Source: Filifactor villosus (GTDB taxonomy: Bacteria > Bacillota > Clostridia > Peptostreptococcales > Filifactoraceae). From it: DNA of 64,000 nt. The stretch covers positions 1-64,000 of the forward strand of contig NZ_JBHSHL010000005.1 of the NCBI RefSeq assembly GCF_042652965.1, given 5' to 3'. The position numbers were made by a program, and so were the translations under genes. The notes under the pieces are model-generated. The model was not told the DNA's origin and did no database searches. It saw only the letters and a list, made by a program, of their open reading frames with translations. Shown in pieces: positions 7,692-15,315 of the stretch. The first letter of the stretch is position 1; every line of letters begins with the position of its first letter.

Positions 7692-7904
7692 CTATTTTAG
7701 ACCTAAATATTTTCTTCGCAAATAATCGGCCACTTCTTTTGTAATCTCGTAGCTGTATTGGGCCGAATTGATCGAACCGTATACCTTGCACCACAGTTCA
7801 TTTGCATCCAAACGATTATTATTTTCCAAGGCTTTCTTTAACTCTTCAATATCCTTTTGAAGATAAGTCGGAAGGGTCCTTTCATCCAAATACATCTTTC
7901 CCAT
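7692..7904 (-). CDS. Small partner protein of the HipA-like kinase, possible antitoxin
   Basis: Up to 70 residues. A second ATG three codons in (7895) has better spacing to AAAGG and is probably the real start; the second copy of the gene begins MMYLDERTLP. The protein is helical and acidic (LPTYLQKDIEELKKALENNNRLDANELWCKVYGSINSAQ...EITKEVADYLRRKYLGL). I do not recognise a DNA-binding motif. It heads the operon with the kinase and lies behind a perfect palindrome, and both features recur in the second copy. An antitoxin role is inferred from this context only. Confidence 0.6.
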   Translation of the reverse strand: MGKMYLDERTLPTYLQKDIEELKKALENNNRLDANELWCKVYGSINSAQYSYEITKEVADYLRRKYLGLK

Positions 7905-7913
7905 CCTTTCCGT

Positions 7914-7930
7914 GGGGGCAACTTGCCCCC
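7914..7930. promoter_or_regulatory. Palindromic operator before the HipA-like operon
   Basis: Perfect palindrome GGGGGCAACTTGCCCCC ten bases upstream of the small gene. The second copy of the operon has GGGGCAAGTTGCCTC at the same place (10161-10176). Conservation of the palindrome while the rest of the upstream DNA differs supports an operator. Confidence 0.55.
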
Positions 7931-7979
7931 CATCTTTTTATAATTTTTCCATCTTTGAGCCAATCGCTTCTTATCTTCC

Positions 7980-8008
7980 ATAATATAACGATATCGCTGG
8001 AATTGCAA
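7980..8008 (-). promoter_or_regulatory. Promoter of the HipA-like operon
   Basis: TTGCAA, 17-nt spacer, TATTAT on the minus strand. The palindrome at 7914-7930 lies downstream of the start point, so a bound repressor would block elongation or initiation. Confidence 0.5.
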
Positions 8009-8122
8009 TGCGAAAATAAGAAAAAACATTGAAATTTCAACAAAAAATCCCCTCATTTTTATTTTCTGGAAGTAATCATATTACTTAATAAAAAAAGTGC
8101 TTCAGCACTTTTTCTCCTGTCA

Positions 8123-8233
8123 TACTATTCTCCAATAGAAATATGGATATATTTATTCTGCGATCACGAAAATCCGTTTTATCTTTTATCGGCTACACAA
8201 CATTTATATCCATAACCCAAAGGAAGAATAGTA
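8123..8233. repeat. Short palindromic repeat family A, copy A1
   Basis: 111-bp imperfect palindrome from TACTATTCTCC to GAAGAATAGTA. Inner arms are GGATATA and TATATCC. It lies at the 3' end of the IS5 transposase remnant and supplies that frame's stop codon. Copies at 9316, 18861, 26101, 27502, 27688 and 62732 share the whole sequence. Confidence 0.75.
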
Positions 8234-8926
8234 TGAACCGTAAAACGATCGATGCCAAATGAATTGCTCCAACAAAGCAGGAAACGCACTTTGCATAACG
8301 GGTAGCGATCCCTCGAAACTGTTTTAACTTCAAAAAGGTGTTCTCAACAAGGTGGGATACTCATAAAGAGCCTTATCGTACTCCCGTTTCTTCTTTCGAT
8401 TTCTCTTCGGAGGAATGACCGCTTGAGCCTCCTGTTGATGTAGGTACTCCATAAGGGCATTTGTATCATAAGCACGGTCCGCCATCAGATGTTCCACAGG
8501 GATTCCTTCGATCAATTCGATTGCCATTTTGCAATCTGCTCTTGTACCCTCTGTGACAAGAGTTCGCAGTGGCATACCATGCGCATCCACCGCAAGGTGA
8601 ATCTTGGTATTGAGCCCCCTTTTGTCCTCCCGATTGCTTCGTTTCCTCCCCTTGCTCCGCAAGCATGAGGGTGAACGTTGCAATGGGAGGCATCGATCAT
8701 CAGCCACTCATAGTCGGGTTCCGTTATGAGTTCTGCAAGGATATATTCCCAAATATGGTTGTCACACCATCGTTTATATCTGCGATGGACCGCATTGAAC
8801 TTTCCGTATTGAGGAGGGAGATCTCTCCAAGGAGAGCCGGTTCTTACGATCCATAGGCAGGCGTTGATAAACACCCTGTTGTCATTGGCGTTTGATCCAC
8901 CTCGTTTAGCTTCTTTTTTATCCATC
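8193..8926 (-). pseudogene. IS5-family transposase, truncated and frameshifted
   Basis: The DDE transposase can be read in three frames. The first part has NDNRVFINACLWIVRTGSPWRDLPPQYGKFNAVHRRYKRW and WLMIDASHCNVH. The second has RGLNTKIHLAVDAHGMPLRTLVTEG...MADRAYDTNAL. The third has HLVENTFLKLKQFRGIATRYAK...GAIHLASIVLR. The first change, at an AAAAGGGGG run near 8620, could be the programmed -1 shift of IS5 subgroup elements. The second, near 8350, is a real indel. The usual 20-25 N-terminal residues are missing: the frame begins MDKKEAKRGG, which looks like the first codons of a PBECR4 gene joined to the transposase. The copy is therefore dead. Confidence 0.75.
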
Positions 8927-9152
8927 GAATCCTCCAAAGAAGATAAAAATTTAAAGAGGGAGCCTAGACCACCGCAGTGAATCGTACCCCCTCTTAGTGA
9001 TTGATTTTTCTGTTGTCCGCCAACCGGCCGGCTCATTCGTCCGGCTGTGCTTTCAAGTTTTTCTGTTGCTTGCCAACTGGCCGGCTCATTCGTCCGGCTG
9101 TGCTTTCGGATTTTAGGTGTCAATCCACCAACAAAAGCAACGGCTTTTATTG
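8927..9152 (-). ncRNA. Structured leader with two tandem repeats, copy L4
   Basis: Same order of elements as L1-L3: AAAAGC/GCTTTT hairpin, two repeats starting near 9010 and 9063 (53-nt pitch), AAGAGGG...CCCTCTT hairpin, and GGAGGATTCG ribosome site. It now reads into the truncated IS5 transposase rather than a nuclease gene. It is closer to L1 than to L2 in the repeat stems (GCCGG...CCGGC). Confidence 0.5.
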
Positions 9153-9158
9153 CTTATA

Positions 9159-9186
9159 AGTATAGCATATTAAGGGGTGTTGTCAA
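9159..9186 (-). promoter_or_regulatory. Promoter of leader L4
   Basis: TTGACA, 16-nt spacer, TATACT on the minus strand. Confidence 0.6.
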
Positions 9187-9235
9187 TCATATACATATCT
9201 TTGACATAATTACAGGATCAACGATACAGTATTAG

Positions 9236-9626
9236 CTATTTGCGATAGATTTCTTTTCGATGTCCGACAGTCAAAGCAAGGATAATAAGTGTATCATCCT
9301 TTATCATACATATAATACTATTTTTCAATAGAAGTATAGATATATCTGTTTTTCAAACCACGAAAAGTCGGTTTATCTTCTATGGGTCACAGATTATTTA
9401 TATCCATAACTCAAAAGAATAATAGTATAAGGCGGTAGTCTCCTATTCGGTATCTCCATTGACCGCTTCTGTTGGATGTCAATCCTTTTCCATGTATACG
9501 AGGATCGGATGTATCTACAAGATTCTTATCGATCCATCCTCGTAGGATCTTCTGTGTGTACTTGTCCAGTCGCTTAAATTCTTTCTTAAAACGTTCAGAC
9601 AGTTCAACCTTATACATTTTTTTCAT
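9236..9626 (-). pseudogene. relE: Second relE copy, split by a family A repeat
   Basis: Nearly identical to relE at 4393-4665, but after IGDYRL the reading enters repeat A2 and stops at 9411. The missing C-terminal codons, including the basic HRKEVYRK tail, lie intact on the other side of the insertion (9236-9315). Residues needed for catalysis are lost, so the toxin should be inactive. It remains overlapped with the relB-like fusion upstream. Confidence 0.8.
9316..9427. repeat. Short palindromic repeat family A, copy A2, inserted in relE
   Basis: 112 bp from TACTATTTTTC to AATAATAGTA. The uninterrupted relE copy reads CATACATATAAGGCGG at this place. The filled site has TAA on both sides of the repeat (9313-9315 and 9428-9430). 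This is a 3-bp target duplication if the ends are set at TACTATT/AATAGTA; the exact boundary is ambiguous by a base or two. Confidence 0.85.
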
Positions 9627-9927
9627 CCAACTCTCTCCAGAAATCGGCTACAGCGGTAGATTTGTATCCGCTGTCCACATAGTCTTTATAAGCTTCTTCT
9701 GCCAGGACAAGGTCATATTCGTCCTCTATACGGTCAAATAAAGCCTTCTTAAAGGCCTCTCCTAAGGAAATCGCGTGGACTTTTGCATAACTCATCAACG
9801 GATTTAATTTTGCATACAGGGGAAACTTTAACATATAGGTTTCTCCGTTAAAAGAAATCCCTATCTTATTTCCATTTACTCCTCCAGACAATTTCAAACG
9901 GTTTATCGGACAAGTTGAAAAATCCAT
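9610..9927 (-). CDS. In-frame HipA-RelB chimera created by deletion
   Basis: 105 residues from an ATG with GGAAGG upstream. Residues 1-46 (MDFSTCPINRLKLSGGVNGNKIGISFNGETYMLKFPLY...LMSYA) equal the N-terminus of the HipA-like kinase. From SYAKVHAISLGEAF on, the protein equals RelB from its second helix to the end. The junction is the 12-bp TTTGCATAACTC at 9782-9793, present in relB (4821-4832) and in hipA (7537-7548) in the same frame. The fusion keeps the toxin-binding half of RelB but loses its first strand and helix, and has no kinase active site. Expression is possible because the ribosome site and the small upstream gene are intact. Function, if any, is unknown. Confidence 0.8.
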   Translation of the reverse strand: MDFSTCPINRLKLSGGVNGNKIGISFNGETYMLKFPLYAKLNPLMSYAKVHAISLGEAFKKALFDRIEDEYDLVLAEEAYKDYVDSGYKSTAVADFWRELDEKNV

Positions 9928-9937
9928 AACATCCTTC

Positions 9938-10144
9938 CTACTCAAGACCCAAGTATTTCTTTCTCAGATAATCGGCCACTTCTTTTGTGATCTCATACCC
10001 GTGTTGTGCCGAGTTGATCGAACCGTACACCTCGCACCAAAGTTCATTTGCATCCAAACGATTGTTATTCTTCAACGCCTTTTGATATTCTTCAATATCC
10101 CTTTGAAGGTAGGTCGGAAGGGTTCTTTCATCTAAATACATCAT
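9938..10144 (-). CDS. Second copy of the small HipA-partner protein
   Basis: 68 residues (MMYLDERTLPTYLQRDIEEYQKAL...YLRKKYLGLE), with AGGAGAG upstream. It differs from the protein at 7692-7904 at about a dozen positions yet stays open, so it has not decayed. The kinase it should partner is reduced to an N-terminal stub in the adjacent fusion. If it is an antitoxin, it would be an orphan that could still neutralise the intact kinase. Confidence 0.6.
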   Translation of the reverse strand: MMYLDERTLPTYLQRDIEEYQKALKNNNRLDANELWCEVYGSINSAQHGYEITKEVADYLRKKYLGLE

Positions 10145-10160
10145 TATCTCTCCTTTCTAT

Positions 10161-10176
10161 GGGGCAAGTTGCCTCC
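10161..10176. promoter_or_regulatory. Palindromic operator, second copy
   Basis: GGGGCAAGTTGCCTC is the counterpart of the perfect palindrome at 7914-7930, at a similar distance from the start codon and with one arm position changed. Confidence 0.45.
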
Positions 10177-10183
10177 GGTGTAT

Positions 10184-10280
10184 TGACATATTGATAGTTA
10201 TCTTTATTTCTTATCTTGGTTATGAACCAAAAGAGTTTATATCACAGTCGAAATTACTATGAATTTCAACGTGCCGTTGC
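10184..10280. repeat. Interspersed repeat family B, copy B1
   Basis: About 95 bp running from GACATATTGATAGTTATC to TTTCAACGTGCCG. An inverted copy lies at 58616-58710 (CGGCACGTTGAAATTC...) and a diverged direct copy at about 24260-24345. The two best copies share long runs with scattered substitutions. Function unknown. Confidence 0.55.
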
Positions 10281-10716
10281 ACCGGCCGTTTAAAAAATGT
10301 CCATACTTTTTTTCGATTCGATGATACGACGATAGCAACCAACACAAACAGATAACAGTATAGCTCAGGCAAGCACAAAGCTGAATTTTGATCTCGCTGT
10401 TGTCTTATATAGTACAAAAATCTCGTAAAATGAACAATTTCAACAGTTTTATTTTTTGTATGAAAGCGATTGCGCTCTGCTTGTTAGGGGAAACATTGCA
10501 CAAAGTCCAACTCCTGATCTTCCTTTGAGTTGATAAAATACGAAAATTTGTCATAACAATACTTTCATTCTTTTCATAAAATCTTACGCTGATCTTCCGA
10601 ATTATGCAACCTTTCCTCGTATAATAAAAGTAAAGTATAACAACATACGTTCTTATCGGATTTCAGGTTCTGTCTGAAACTGTAAAATAAAATTAAAGAA
10701 CCTTCCCGTCTCTGCC
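10281..10716. other. Intergenic stretch between the island and the walRK cluster
   Basis: AT-rich DNA with no convincing gene. A 65-codon minus-strand reading frame overlaps repeat B1 and has no ribosome site. I see no further repeat here. This gap probably contains the boundary between the accessory island and the core chromosome. Confidence 0.4.
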
Positions 10717-11502
10717 TTATTGATGGATGGCGGACACATAGAAAAACTGGTGATCCGATGTTTGGATCCTCCAACTGGGGAAGGCTCTTGCACGCTCCGT
10801 AAGCAGGAGGTCGGAGTCGTTTTCGGGACGGTAGTAGTAGACAAGCTCCACCTGGATGATATGAGAGCCCGGCGCCATCTGAGAGACCACCTGAGAGACA
10901 GCCTTGATAGGTGAAGACACCGAGTGTTCTTCGACCGAGGATTTTCGAGGCTGAATATTGATCTTGGTAATATTTAATGCATGGAAGGTATCGTCAAACT
11001 GAAAGGTCAAAAAGGCCTCTTCCAGGGGTCTACCCTTATAGAGGGGAGTATAGTAATAAAATTCTCCGTGTTCATCCCTTGAATTGTATTTTAAGGTCAT
11101 ATCCTCATCGGGAAAATACCGTTTAATAAATTTTTCGGTGTATTCAAGATGGTCGGTATCTTCGGTCATTATCATGGCCAGAGGAATAGCCATGGTAAGC
11201 TTCTTTCCCTTTTGGACACGGATGTAAGGCCTGAAATCATAGAAGAGATGCGGATAAAGTGTCTCACTGATGTTGAGATAGTTGACTTCGATGGGAGAAA
11301 TCATATCCTTTTCTTCTACCAAGGTCGTATCCAGCGAAATTTCATGTTGTTTGAGGTAGTTGTGAAAATGCCTGATCATCTCCTCGGAGTAGGTATTGCG
11401 AGGTTTGTTTGCCTGAATCTCCATATAGATGCTGTATCCCAAGAGAATATTTACAAGCAGAAGGGCGAGGATCAGGTAGGTCTTAGCTCGGTTCCAGTTC
11501 AT
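10717..11502 (-). CDS. yycI: YycI, regulator of the WalK sensor kinase
   Basis: 261 residues. One N-terminal membrane anchor (AKTYLILALLLVNILLGYSIYMEI, residues 5-28) is followed by an extracytoplasmic YycI-type domain. In Bacillus, YycI and YycH interact with the WalK kinase through their membrane helices. The gene overlaps the 3' end of yycH by 20 bases, so the two are coupled. Sequence identity to known YycI is low by eye; the call rests on topology, size and position downstream of yycH. Confidence 0.75.
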   Translation of the reverse strand: MNWNRAKTYLILALLLVNILLGYSIYMEIQANKPRNTYSEEMIRHFHNYLKQHEISLDTTLVEEKDMISPIEVNYLNISETLYPHLFYDFRPYIRVQKGKKLTMAIPLAMIMTEDTDHLEYTEKFIKRYFPDEDMTLKYNSRDEHGEFYYYTPLYKGRPLEEAFLTFQFDDTFHALNITKINIQPRKSSVEEHSVSSPIKAVSQVVSQMAPGSHIIQVELVYYYRPENDSDLLLTERARAFPSWRIQTSDHQFFYVSAIHQ

Positions 11503-12838
11503 TTGCGATCACCTCCCCTGTGTAAATATCAATGTAATAATTGCGTCTGTCTATGGTTATCTTATAGCAGGGCAACAGGTCCTTGTTTTCGTTCATAAAA
11601 TAGGAAACCGTGAAGTCGGCGATCGAGTTGAAGTATGAAGTTGCATCCAGAGAAGGGTTTTTCTTCTTGGAATAGATATAAAGACTTTCCAAGGCATTGA
11701 GACCCGGAATGGTCTGAGAGTCGTACTTCAGGTCCAGACCGGAAAAATTGCGTGCCTGGCCGCGGAATTTGTAGACGTCTTCACCGACCAAAGTAACTTC
11801 GATGTTGCAGGAGTTGCCTGAGGAGTCGATCTCAAGACCGTTGAACATCCGTTTGAAAATAAATTTCGTGGCATCATTTCCGTGCACTTTGACATACCTG
11901 TGTCCGTAAAGGCGTAGAGAAGGGATGTCATAGTTGAGCATCTTGAGAAAATCTACTGCCACATGAAACTGCTCTTTCAGGTCGTATTTTGCCACCTTGA
12001 AGTTTTCGTTGGTATATTCCATCATACCGTTCGGAGTTGTCTTAAAGACTTTTTTTCCATAGTTGTAAGAGTAGATATAACGTCCGTCTGTCTCGGTGAT
12101 CTCACTGAGGAAGTCGAATTGCTGCCCGAACAATCGACGTGCAATTTCCTCGCGGCTGTCGTGACCCAAGGAGCTCTTGGTATTGTAGACGGGGAAGTGG
12201 CCGATCTCATCCTGGTTTACAAAGGCGGGGCTGCTGCTTTCAAAGAGGTAGTTTAAGCTGTAATATCCGACGTAGGGAGAACTCTGAATGTTTTCCAGAA
12301 GCTGATTGATCTCCCGTTTTTGAATCGAAAACTCGATCAAGCCTTCATCGCCTTCAAAGAAAAGAGGTTTGTTTTGGATGGAGGAGAGGTAGATCCTGGA
12401 GACCGTTCTCAGACCTCTCAGCCGCTCCGTATCGTTGAAGATACTCCCCGAGAGAAGTTTGGCATCGACGGAGGGCCGGAAGAGGATCTCTATCCCACGT
12501 TCATTTTTGGAAGAAGAAAGCGTTTCTCCCGGATGGAAACTTCCTTTTTCCGAAGAAGAGATGTTTTCACGGATAAGACTGCGAAGTTTGCCGTACGACT
12601 CCGCCTTGGTGTCGAACATTTTGGTAATTTTGTTTCCGCCCAGATAACAGATGATGTAGTTGGGTTCCACGGTGTTTTCCCAAGCGTAGTCCAGAGTAAT
12701 GCTGCGATAAGAGGTGGAACTCTCCATCAGATGAGGGAGATAGTAAAACTTTGTCAACAGCAGAGCAAAGGAGAGGGCGAACAAAAACATCGTGATGAGA
12801 GATTTTACAGGTTCTATCGAAAGTTTCATAATATTCAC
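11483..12838 (-). CDS. yycH: YycH, regulator of the WalK sensor kinase
   Basis: 451 residues from a GTG, or 448 from the ATG three codons later; neither has a strong ribosome site. A single N-terminal membrane helix (SLITMFLFALSFALLLTKFYYL) is followed by a large extracytoplasmic region, which is the YycH plan. With YycI it would modulate WalK activity at the cell surface. It is separated from walK by the gene for an exported 161-residue protein and a terminator, so it may have its own promoter here, unlike the usual walR-walK-yycH-yycI operon. Confidence 0.75.
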   Translation of the reverse strand: MNIMKLSIEPVKSLITMFLFALSFALLLTKFYYLPHLMESSTSYRSITLDYAWENTVEPNYIICYLGGNKITKMFDTKAESYGKLRSLIRENISSSEKGSFHPGETLSSSKNERGIEILFRPSVDAKLLSGSIFNDTERLRGLRTVSRIYLSSIQNKPLFFEGDEGLIEFSIQKREINQLLENIQSSPYVGYYSLNYLFESSSPAFVNQDEIGHFPVYNTKSSLGHDSREEIARRLFGQQFDFLSEITETDGRYIYSYNYGKKVFKTTPNGMMEYTNENFKVAKYDLKEQFHVAVDFLKMLNYDIPSLRLYGHRYVKVHGNDATKFIFKRMFNGLEIDSSGNSCNIEVTLVGEDVYKFRGQARNFSGLDLKYDSQTIPGLNALESLYIYSKKKNPSLDATSYFNSIADFTVSYFMNENKDLLPCYKITIDRRNYYIDIYTGEVIANELEPS

Positions 12839-12855
12839 CGATAAGTAGTTTATAA

Positions 12856-12888
12856 TAAAAATATCATGATAAATCTACCATGATATTT
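12856..12888. terminator. Terminator after the exported-protein gene
   Basis: Stem AAATATCATG/CATGATATTT with T-runs on both sides. On the minus strand it ends the 161-residue gene before yycH. Confidence 0.55.
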
Positions 12889-12910
12889 TGTTCATACATA
12901 TATTAGTATA

Positions 12911-13396
12911 TTACGGTTTTCTGATATTTTCCAATGATTTTTTAATATCGGAAATATCGGAATACACCATCTTGCGTGCATCGACGATCCACTCGTTCTT
13001 CCTCTGTATCTTCACCAACACAAAAAGCTCTTTGGTAGAGGAACCGAAGGAATTTTTTATAGCGACTTCTTTTGAGAATACGCCTAAAGGACCTAGGGTT
13101 ACTTCTATAGGTTGCTTATCAAAAACATAATCGTCTTTTACTTTATAATAAAGTTCGATAATGACTTTTTCTTTTTCGCGACCTTTGCCGGAGATAACTA
13201 TGGTATTGGAAGTTGTGGAAACGTTTAATTCTTCAGGTTTCTTTATAATAGGGCTGTTTTCGGTATCGATATTCTCCAAAATCTGCACAACTTCTTTTTG
13301 TGAAAGTGTTTCATTACTTGAAGGATTCGCATAAGAAACGGAAACGGATACAAGCATTAGAGAGAGCAGAAAAACACTGACAAATTTTTTCACCAA
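12911..13396 (-). CDS. Small exported protein between walK and yycH, function unknown
   Basis: 161 residues. A clear signal peptide (MVKKFVSVFLLSLMLVSVSVSYA, cleavage after about residue 23) precedes a Ser/Thr-rich linker. A compact beta-rich domain follows (NTIVISGKGREKEKVIIELYYKVKDDYVFDKQPIEVTLGPLGVFSKEVAI...ELFVLVKIQRKNEWIVDARKMVYSDI), reminiscent of an Ig-like fold. GGAGGTGTCATTTGGTG precedes the ATG. I do not recognise the family. Its place inside the walRK-yycHI cluster suggests a cell-envelope role. Confidence 0.65.
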   Translation of the reverse strand: MVKKFVSVFLLSLMLVSVSVSYANPSSNETLSQKEVVQILENIDTENSPIIKKPEELNVSTTSNTIVISGKGREKEKVIIELYYKVKDDYVFDKQPIEVTLGPLGVFSKEVAIKNSFGSSTKELFVLVKIQRKNEWIVDARKMVYSDISDIKKSLENIRKP

Positions 13397-13515
13397 ATGA
13401 CACCTCCTTCTTCATAAAATGTCGGTACATTTCCATACAAAACAAGTATGGTTACACCTAAACTCATTATATCCTTCTTATATTACAAAATGATTACATC
13501 GCAATTAAATGTAGC

Positions 13516-15312
13516 TTACATTTCGGACTTATGCACAGGTAAGCTGATCGTGAAACAGGTACCCTGATCCAACTTTGAGACTACCTCGATCGTTCCCTTG
13601 TGAGCCTCGATGATGTTCTTGGCTATGGACAGGCCTAACCCTGTTCCTCCCTGCTCTCTGGAGCGTCCCTTATCAACACGGTAGAAGCGTTCAAAGATGT
13701 GTGCGAGGTCTTTTTCGGGAATTCCCATCCCCGTATCTTCGATCGAAATATAGACCATGTTATCCACAAGCTTCAGAGAGATATCCACAGTTCCCGATTC
13801 CGGAGTATACTTGATCGCATTGGAGAGGATATTGATGATGACCTGTTCCAATTTGGATCGATCCGCCCAGATCAAAAACAAGTTTTCCGGAGCTTCGAGG
13901 CGGATGAGCTGGTGCTTTTCTTCATAGAAGAGTTTCATCTTCTCAATGGCATCAGTCAAAAGAGAGTGAATGTCTGTGTATTCGAAGTTCCAAGTCATTT
14001 TATTAAAGTCGATGTGAGACAACTGCAGGAGATCGCGGATCAAAGAGGTCATACGATCGGCTTCCTTGACCATGACATTGAGAAAGCTCTTTGCAAGTTC
14101 CGGCTCTTCCAAGGCGCCGCTCAACAAGGTCTCGGAATAGCTCTTTATCGTGGTGATTGGAGTTTTGAGCTCATGGGACACGTTGGCGACGAATTCCTTT
14201 CGCATATTGTCCAGGTGTTCTCTCTCCGTAATATCCTGAAATAAGATGACATAACCCTTTAGAATTTTTTTGTCATCGCTGAAAAAGGCGGAAGAGAGTT
14301 TCAGTGCCTTGTTATTCACCGTGATGACGGGGAGTTTGTTTGTACTTCCCGGGGTGTCCGACATAATCTCTTCGGGAGTCAACTCGTTGTTCTCCAAGGG
14401 AAAGATTTCCTGAACGTATTCCTTGTTTCCGACAGGCAGATTCAAAAGAACCTCTGCCGAGGAGTTGTAGTGGATGATTTTTCCGACTTCGTCGACGGCG
14501 ATCAGGGCATCGTCCATATGTTCGATGATCGCATTGAGTTTATTCTGCTCGGAGGAGATCTCAATCAGGGTCTCGTTGAGCCGTTCCGTCAGGAAGTTGA
14601 AGGCGGAAGCAAGCTGACCGATCTCGTCATGAGATTGGATCTGCACTCTTTGGGAGAAATCTCCCTGGGACATCTTCAAGGCCTTGTTTCTCAAATCGTT
14701 GATGGGAACCGTGATCGAAATCGCGATTGCATATCCCAGGACGATGGTGACCGCCAACGCGATGAAGGTGGCGTTGAGGAAGATCCCCTTTGCATGGCTG
14801 AGGGATTCATCGACCGCCTCCAGAGAAGCCCTGGAGTAGATGATATAGCCTGTATTTTTTTCGCTTCCGTCATCGTAGGTAAAGGCCATATGTTGATACC
14901 TTGTTTTGTAAGGACCTTCTTCGACGATGATTTTGTCGATGACGTTGTTTTCACTCGTTTCGAGCATCATCTCAACGCTGAACACATCCATACCCGGTTT
15001 GTCGAAAAGGTTGGTATTGGTCGAGGCGACGATGGTACCCGTCGACAGGTCGATGACCGAGATCTCATAGCCTTCGGGAAGGGTTGTCGTATCTAAGATT
15101 CTTTGGATGTCGAACCGTTGTTCGGTCACATTGACATGGGAGTCGATGCTTTGGTTGATCAGGTTGTTGGAGACATCCGAAAGTGTCCTCTTGACCGTAG
15201 AGAGGTTGTAGCTCTCCAACTGCTGTGTGATAAAGAGACCGACAATCGCCATGGCGACAAACACCAGGATAAAATAAAGGGAGATCAGCTTCCAACGAAT
15301 ACTTTTAAACAA
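13516..15312 (-). CDS. walK: WalK sensor histidine kinase
   Basis: 598 residues from a TTG three bases after walR. It has two membrane helices (residues about 9-28 and 177-199) around an extracytoplasmic sensor domain. These are followed by HAMP (SITVPINDLRNKALKMSQGDFSQRVQIQSHDEIGQL), PAS (LNAIIEHMDDALIAVDEVGKIIHYN), the H-box FVANVSHELKTPITTIKSYSE with the phosphorylated His, and an ATPase domain with N-box LSNAIKYTPESG and G-boxes DTGMGIPE and GGTGLGLSI. This is the full WalK/YycG layout. It controls cell-wall turnover with WalR, and all kinase motifs are intact. Confidence 0.92.
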   Translation of the reverse strand: MFKSIRWKLISLYFILVFVAMAIVGLFITQQLESYNLSTVKRTLSDVSNNLINQSIDSHVNVTEQRFDIQRILDTTTLPEGYEISVIDLSTGTIVASTNTNLFDKPGMDVFSVEMMLETSENNVIDKIIVEEGPYKTRYQHMAFTYDDGSEKNTGYIIYSRASLEAVDESLSHAKGIFLNATFIALAVTIVLGYAIAISITVPINDLRNKALKMSQGDFSQRVQIQSHDEIGQLASAFNFLTERLNETLIEISSEQNKLNAIIEHMDDALIAVDEVGKIIHYNSSAEVLLNLPVGNKEYVQEIFPLENNELTPEEIMSDTPGSTNKLPVITVNNKALKLSSAFFSDDKKILKGYVILFQDITEREHLDNMRKEFVANVSHELKTPITTIKSYSETLLSGALEEPELAKSFLNVMVKEADRMTSLIRDLLQLSHIDFNKMTWNFEYTDIHSLLTDAIEKMKLFYEEKHQLIRLEAPENLFLIWADRSKLEQVIINILSNAIKYTPESGTVDISLKLVDNMVYISIEDTGMGIPEKDLAHIFERFYRVDKGRSREQGGTGLGLSIAKNIIEAHKGTIEVVSKLDQGTCFTISLPVHKSEM

Positions 15313-15315
15313 GGA

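Noticed and set aside
8600..8640. Treating the first transposase frame change as a plain mutation
   Set aside because: It falls on an AAAAGGGGG run where IS5-subgroup elements may shift by -1, so it was not counted as damage. The second change near 8350 and the missing N-terminus are what make the gene a pseudogene.
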